From positions 62,001 through 126,000 of the forward strand of contig JADFRG010000001.1 in the NCBI GenBank assembly GCA_022561385.1: a stretch of 64,000 nucleotides of DNA, read 5' to 3'. The notes under the pieces are model-generated. The model had not been told where the DNA came from. It did not search any database and saw only the letters and a program-made list of their open reading frames with translations. The position numbers and the translations under genes are program-made. This DNA comes from Chloroflexota bacterium. GTDB lineage: Bacteria; Chloroflexota; Anaerolineae; Anaerolineales; E44-bin32. Below, piece after piece: positions 60,288 through 64,000 of this stretch. Each line of letters opens with the position of its first letter. Position 1 is the first letter of the stretch.

Positions 60288-61529
60288 CTAGGGGCTGCCC
60301 GTCGATGAGTGATCGACGGCCTGAGCAGCGTATTCTCCGTCGCTCACCCGCACCTGAAGATCATCTCCCGCTCTCACTTGTGTCACGGATCGGATGATGG
60401 TCCCGTCCTCTGAATTTCGAACGACCGAGTAGCCGCGAGCCAGCACAGTATCGGGCCCCACCGCCTGCAGGGTCTGGATCAGCCCTCCGACCGCTGCCCC
60501 CTGGAGCGAGATTTCATGGCGTACGGCCGATGTCGCTCGATGCAGGAGTTCATCCACTCGCTGGCGCATGTTGTCCACTCTCGCCCGTGGGGAGAGCAGC
60601 TCCAGGGCCGTCCGCTGCACCTGGAGCGCCGTCCGCTGCCGGCGTAGATAGTCTGCCCAGGCGCGACCCAGACCCATCTTCAATTGCCTCACTTCAATTT
60701 TGAGTTCATCAGAATCCGGTGTGGCGAGCTCGGCCGCGGCCGAAGGGGTGGGGGCGCGGACGTCGGCCGCAAAGTCAGCCAGCAGCACGTCGGTCTCGTG
60801 GCCGATGCCCGTCACCAGGGGCGCTTTCGAAGCGACCACCGCGCGCACCACGCGCTCGTCGTTGAATGCCCATAAATCCTCTACGGAGCCTCCCCCACGC
60901 ACCAGGAGCACGATATCGGGCTTGCTCTGTTCATTTATGGCCTGTATCGCTTCAACAATACGATCGGGAGCTGCTTCCCCCTGCACCGGAGTCGGCGAAA
61001 CAATCGCATGCACCAGGGGGTATCGTCGACGGAGAACGTTCAAGACATCCCGCAATGCGGCCCCGGTGGGTGAGGTCACGATTCCAATTCGGCTCGGCCA
61101 GGTGGGCAACTTCCGCTTACGTTCGGTAGAAAACAAGCCCTCGGTTTCTAGGCGCTCTTTGAGCAGCAGGTACTCCTGGTAACGCTCCCCTTCTCCCGCG
61201 AATCGAACCTGGTTCACATAGAGCTGATATCGTCCGCCCGCTTCGTAGACGCTGACGTTTCCATGCGTCTCAATGGCCTCACCCTCTTGAGGGAGGCGCG
61301 GTAGAAGGGCCACATCCTGCTTCCACATGACACATCGCACTGCGGCTTCGTCATCCCGGATACTGAAGTAGAGATGCCCGGATGAAGGTTGAGAAAGGTT
61401 GGAGATTTCTCCCGCCAGCCACAGGTCCGACATGCGGTAGTCGCTCTCAATGAGCTGCCGGATATGCCGGTTTAGCTCGACCGGCGACCAGATAGTGTTC
61501 CTGAAACCCAGGATGGATAGCTGGCTCAT
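60288..61529 (-). CDS. xseA: Exodeoxyribonuclease VII large subunit
   Basis: Catalytic subunit of the single-strand DNA exonuclease VII, 413 residues. The N-terminal OB domain opens WSPVELNRHIRQLIESDY, with LWLAGEISNLSQPSSGHLYFSI. The nuclease core includes IGIVTSPTGAALRDVLNVL, IVLLVRGGGSVEDLWAFN and TGIGHETDVLLADFAADVRAPTPSAAAEL (in parts). A long coiled coil follows. I choose ATG 61529 because the in-frame ATG at 61541 lies inside a -10 element; a TTGACA-18-TATGCT promoter would give a leaderless message beginning at 61529. xseB follows after 20 nt. Confidence 0.95.
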   Translation of the reverse strand: MSQLSILGFRNTIWSPVELNRHIRQLIESDYRMSDLWLAGEISNLSQPSSGHLYFSIRDDEAAVRCVMWKQDVALLPRLPQEGEAIETHGNVSVYEAGGRYQLYVNQVRFAGEGERYQEYLLLKERLETEGLFSTERKRKLPTWPSRIGIVTSPTGAALRDVLNVLRRRYPLVHAIVSPTPVQGEAAPDRIVEAIQAINEQSKPDIVLLVRGGGSVEDLWAFNDERVVRAVVASKAPLVTGIGHETDVLLADFAADVRAPTPSAAAELATPDSDELKIEVRQLKMGLGRAWADYLRRQRTALQVQRTALELLSPRARVDNMRQRVDELLHRATSAVRHEISLQGAAVGGLIQTLQAVGPDTVLARGYSVVRNSEDGTIIRSVTQVRAGDDLQVRVSDGEYAAQAVDHSSTGSP

Positions 61530-61536
61530 CTCGCGA

Positions 61537-61566
61537 AGCATAACTGCCGTATAGGGGGGGTGTCAA
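61537..61566 (-). promoter_or_regulatory. Promoter giving a predicted leaderless xseA mRNA
   Basis: Minus strand TTGACA (61566-61561), an 18-nt spacer and TATGCT (61542-61537); ATG 61529 begins 7 nt later. A plus-strand TATAAT for the CinA-type gene lies at 61575-61580. Confidence 0.55.
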
Positions 61567-61605
61567 CTGAACGATATAATGCGCGCATCGAGATGAGGTT
61601 GGGCG

Positions 61606-62097
61606 ATGGATCAGAAACCTGAGGCCAAGCTGGGGTCTGCACTCAATAGTAGGGGATGGACTCTTGCTCTGGGAGAGTCCTGCACAGGAGGGTTGATCGC
61701 CCACCGGATAACCGAAATTCCCGGCTCCTCGGAGTACTTTCTCGGGGGGGTCGTGGCCTACTCCAATCTCATCAAAGAGTCGCTGCTGAACGTGCAGATC
61801 GAGACGTTGGAAGCGGTGGGCGCGGTGAGTGAAGAGACTGCACGCGAGATGGCCCGCGGCGCACGCGAAGTGATGCGCGCCGCGGTGGGCGTGTCGGTCA
61901 CCGGGATCGCAGGACCGGGAGGCGCAACCGAAGGCAAGCCGGTAGGTCTCACCTTCATCTCGGTCAGCACTCCTGATGGAGAGTGGGTCGAGCGTCACGT
62001 TTTTGAGGGCGACCGACATGCCAATAAGCAGGCCTCAGCCGAAGCCGCTTTGAAGCTGCTGTTACAGGTGCTGAGCGAGGGAGATCCATCCGAGTGA
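61606..62097 (+). CDS. pncC: CinA C-terminal domain protein, nicotinamide-nucleotide amidase
   Basis: Deamidates nicotinamide mononucleotide to nicotinate mononucleotide in NAD salvage. The 163-residue chain consists of the CinA C-terminal domain only. The catalytic Ser lies in ALGESCTGGLIAHR. GVVAYSNLIKESLL, VSVTGIAGPGGATEGKPVGLTFIS (quoted as SVTGIAGPGG) and the end QASAEAALKLL complete the family pattern. The N-terminal MoCF/pyrophosphatase domain of full CinA is absent, as in E. coli PncC. A TATAAT at 61575-61580 precedes the gene by 25 nt. Its TGA overlaps the GTG of a small downstream gene. Confidence 0.93.
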   Translation: MDQKPEAKLGSALNSRGWTLALGESCTGGLIAHRITEIPGSSEYFLGGVVAYSNLIKESLLNVQIETLEAVGAVSEETAREMARGAREVMRAAVGVSVTGIAGPGGATEGKPVGLTFISVSTPDGEWVERHVFEGDRHANKQASAEAALKLLLQVLSEGDPSE

Positions 62098-62342
62098 GTC
62101 CTTCCGGCCTTGAAGTTGAACACCGTGCAGAACCGGATCGTCGGCCGGCCGCCTTCACCTGGCAAGGGACGCGCTGGATCGTTAATTCAACCGGCCGGAC
62201 CTGGGAATCAAACGGGGAGCGACACTACCTACTGATGGTCCAGGGCGACCGCGTATTTGAGTTGGCCTTTTCAGGCAGCACCGGCCGCTGGCGGCTGGTG
62301 CGCCGGCCTGAAGACTTCGGACCTCACCAAACGGCCACCTAG
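62094..62342 (+). CDS. Small conserved protein, DUF6504-like
   Basis: An 82-residue protein starting at GTG 62094, which overlaps the TGA of the amidase gene (GTGA). The core FTWQGTRWIVNSTGRTWES and GERHYLLMVQGDRVFEL, then GRWRLVRRPEDF, resembles small Actinobacteria/Chloroflexi proteins annotated DUF6504, with a beta-rich fold holding several Trp. The function is unknown. A strong bidirectional terminator follows within 20 nt. Family assignment is from memory of the pattern and is moderate. Confidence 0.65.
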   Translation: MSPSGLEVEHRAEPDRRPAAFTWQGTRWIVNSTGRTWESNGERHYLLMVQGDRVFELAFSGSTGRWRLVRRPEDFGPHQTAT

Positions 62343-62360
62343 CAGCACATGCTGGAACCA

Positions 62361-62393
62361 AAAAAAGGGCCGCCCCAAACAGACGGCCCTTTG
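62361..62393. terminator. Bidirectional intrinsic terminator between the small gene and rpoD
   Basis: Nine-bp stem AAAGGGCCG/CGGCCCTTT (62364-62372 with 62384-62392). On the minus strand it is followed by TTTTTT and terminates the sigma factor transcript; on the plus strand it closes the CinA unit. Confidence 0.9.
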
Positions 62394-62411
62394 CTCGTTT
62401 CTGATCCGTGG

Positions 62412-63587
62412 TTAGCTCAAATAGTCCCGTAGCTGGCGCGACCGACGAGGATGACGCAGTCGTCGCAGAGCCTTGCCTTCAATCTGACGAATTCGCTCCC
62501 GCGTCAGGCCAAATTTCTGCCCTACCTCTTCCAGCGTGTACGAGCGCCCGTTTTGTAATCCGAAGCGCAACCGCAAGATGCGGGCCTCACGGGGGCTCAA
62601 GGTTGTGAGCACTTCCTCGATCTTGTCCCGCAACAGGTTTTGGTATGCGCTCTCGGTTGGGGTAGGGGTCGACTCGTCTTCGACAAAGGAGCCAAGTTCC
62701 GAATCTTCCTCTTCGCCTACGGGCGATTCGAGCGACAGCGGACGCCAGGAGACACGCATCATCCACTGCACTTTGCGTGGATCTAACTCCATTTTCACCG
62801 CGATCTCTTCCGGTGTGGGCTTGCGGCCCAGTTCCTGCTCCAGCTGACGCGCCTCCTTGTACAAGAGACGGATGCGGTCCGACATATGCACCGGCACGCG
62901 GATGGTCCGACCCTGGTCGGCGATGGAGCGAGTGATCGTCTGCCGAATCCACCAGGTGGCATAGGTACTGAAGCGGTACCCGCGGTGATAGTCAAATTTC
63001 TCAACCGCCTTCATCAGTCCCAGGTTGCCCTCCTGAATCAGATCCAAGAAGGGAACCCCTCGAGCCATGTACTTCTTGGCAATGCTTACCACGAGGCGCG
63101 TATTAGCCTTGATGAGGTGATCGCGAGCGGCCTTTGCGTCCTGAACCTCCGCTTGCAAATTCGTCCGGTGCTTTGCGGAACCGTTGCTGTTGCGCTTGCG
63201 TAGCTTCGCCTCGGATTCCTTGCCGAGTTCAATGCGCATGGCCAGGTCGACCTCTTCTTCTGTGGTGAGCAGCGGCACGCGCGCCATCTCCTTGAGATAC
63301 AGACCAACCGTGTCGTCGCTGGAGATAGCGCTTAAATCGAACGGTTCGGGCTGGTCGTAGGTTGACTCGGGACGTAGATGTGCGGGCACCTGGGACGGGT
63401 GCTCATAAACCTCCACGCCTGAGCCCCGGAAGAAGGTCTCGAGTCTGTCCAGTCGATCTTCCGATTCATCTAGTTCGGGGAATACATTAACGAGGTCTTC
63501 GGTGGTGATGTAGCCCTGATAATCCCCCTTTTCCATCAGAGCGGCAAAAGCATCTCGCTTATGCCAACGTTCCTTAGCTACGGCCAT
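62412..63587 (-). CDS. rpoD: Primary RNA polymerase sigma factor (RpoD/SigA)
   Basis: Housekeeping sigma70 factor of 391 residues. An N-terminal sigma1.1-like stretch ([10 protein letters not shown]) is followed by region 1.2 ([17 protein letters not shown]), region 2 ([52 protein letters not shown]), region 3 ([14 protein letters not shown] helix) and region 4 ([34 protein letters not shown]). The insert between 1.2 and 2 is short, as in Gram-positive SigA. Its presence fits the TTGACA/TATAAT-like promoters noted elsewhere. It lies 19 nt downstream of the YceD-like gene and ends at a strong terminator. Confidence 0.96.
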   Translation of the reverse strand: MAVAKERWHKRDAFAALMEKGDYQGYITTEDLVNVFPELDESEDRLDRLETFFRGSGVEVYEHPSQVPAHLRPESTYDQPEPFDLSAISSDDTVGLYLKEMARVPLLTTEEEVDLAMRIELGKESEAKLRKRNSNGSAKHRTNLQAEVQDAKAARDHLIKANTRLVVSIAKKYMARGVPFLDLIQEGNLGLMKAVEKFDYHRGYRFSTYATWWIRQTITRSIADQGRTIRVPVHMSDRIRLLYKEARQLEQELGRKPTPEEIAVKMELDPRKVQWMMRVSWRPLSLESPVGEEEDSELGSFVEDESTPTPTESAYQNLLRDKIEEVLTTLSPREARILRLRFGLQNGRSYTLEEVGQKFGLTRERIRQIEGKALRRLRHPRRSRQLRDYLS

Positions 63588-63606
63588 CTTCTCCCTCCCT
63601 GCAAGG

Positions 63607-64000
63607 TTAAGATTCTGGTAGCAACGACTTCAACGCGGCGAACCGCGGGTCGAGCTCCGTTTCCGGATGCTCACAATTACTTTCATTCAGGTTGTTCCCA
63701 CATTCGGGGCATAACCCCTTACAGTCCGATCGGCACAAGCTGTGCGTAGGCATATCTAGAAAAAAGTGATCCCGAACCAGCGGCCTTAGATCCAGAATGC
63801 CCGTCTCGGGCACACCCTCCGATGGATCCGTACCCGGGCGTGGGGGGTAATAAAGCAGCTCCCCAAGTTCCACCGAGAGCGCCTGATTCAGCGAAGTCAA
63901 GCAGCGATCGCAGTCCAGTTCGAGCTCTGATTCCAGCGCACCCTCGATGTACAATCCCTCACCGGTGCGTGTCAAACGCAGGACCCCGCGCAGGAATGAC
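63607..64000 (-). CDS. YceD family (DUF177) protein, N-terminus beyond the window
   Basis: C-terminal part of a DUF177 protein. The frame stays open to the window edge ([20 protein letters not shown]), so the TTG at 63975 is not the start. LDCDRCL and the cysteine-rich [16 protein letters not shown] are the family hallmarks and probably bind zinc. DUF177 proteins are linked to 23S rRNA accumulation, usually beside rpmF (L32). Here the next gene is the primary sigma factor, 19 nt on, and rpmF is not seen. [33 protein letters not shown], quoted in parts, follows the usual order. Confidence 0.9.
   Translation of the reverse strand, partial: SFLRGVLRLTRTGEGLYIEGALESELELDCDRCLTSLNQALSVELGELLYYPPRPGTDPSEGVPETGILDLRPLVRDHFFLDMPTHSLCRSDCKGLCPECGNNLNESNCEHPETELDPRFAALKSLLPES

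Overview
The window looks like a chromosomal segment of a Chloroflexota (Chloroflexi) bacterium, probably an Anaerolineae-like or related uncultured lineage. Pointers are a DUF951 protein, TP-repeat lipoproteins with SH3-like domains, a Pkn-type kinase with the same kind of linker, a large SARP/BTAD-ATPase-TPR regulator, an F420-type LLM oxidoreductase, many crotonase and CoA-transferase genes, and a T-box in front of pheST. The assignment is an inference from gene content only. I found no rRNA, tRNA, CRISPR array, phage or insertion sequence. Gene density is high and base composition is fairly even.

Layout. 1-6.1 kb: methionine synthesis (end of metE, then a homocysteine methyltransferase/MTHFR fusion), a pterin dehydratase, a two-domain VOC protein and a metallophosphoesterase. 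6.2-6.4 kb: a promoter, a foldable RNA of about 135 nt and a terminator ahead of metG. 8.2-16.9 kb: crotonases, a zinc dehydrogenase, a HicB/DinB fusion, a 47-residue Flp pilin, DUF951, an M50 protease, kbl and mobA. 17-19.8 kb: two related SH3 lipoproteins, a DNPH1-like hydrolase and a GAF protein. 19.8-28.3 kb, minus strand: pheT, pheS with its T-box, then a membrane-lipid operon (PAP2, a broken PEP-synthase-like gene, plsY, an acyltransferase) transcribed toward pheS. 29-36.6 kb: SARP regulator, ogt coupled to an ECF sigma factor, D-hydroxyacid dehydrogenase, LLM oxidoreductase and MoxR ATPase.

The most interesting region is 37.3-52.6 kb. A minus-strand operon of about 13 kb encodes all three subunits of a molybdenum hydroxylase, an amidase, FdrA, DUF1116, a cyclase-family metal hydrolase, an AHSA1-type SRPBCC protein, a small membrane protein, an NmrA-like protein, a CodA-like amidohydrolase and DUF2877. 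FdrA, DUF1116 and DUF2877 are the three subunit families of the catabolic oxamate carbamoyltransferase AllFGH of E. coli. The set reads as a pathway that hydroxylates an N-heterocycle or ureide, opens the ring hydrolytically and recovers a carbamoyl group. A divergent CoA-transferase/thiolase pair shares the promoter region, and a CoxG-like gene follows it.

53-64 kb holds a Ser/Thr kinase, a multi-pass MscS-like protein, murJ, xseA/xseB, a CinA-type amidase, the main sigma factor and the end of a YceD (DUF177) gene.

Two themes cut across the window. At least seven genes have a -10 hexamer only 6-9 nt before the start codon, which predicts leaderless mRNAs. Several reading frames are visibly damaged or oddly started: a crotonase lacking about 40 core residues, a frameshifted PEP-synthase-like gene, a thiolase without its nucleophile, and a DUF2877 gene whose best start is ATC.
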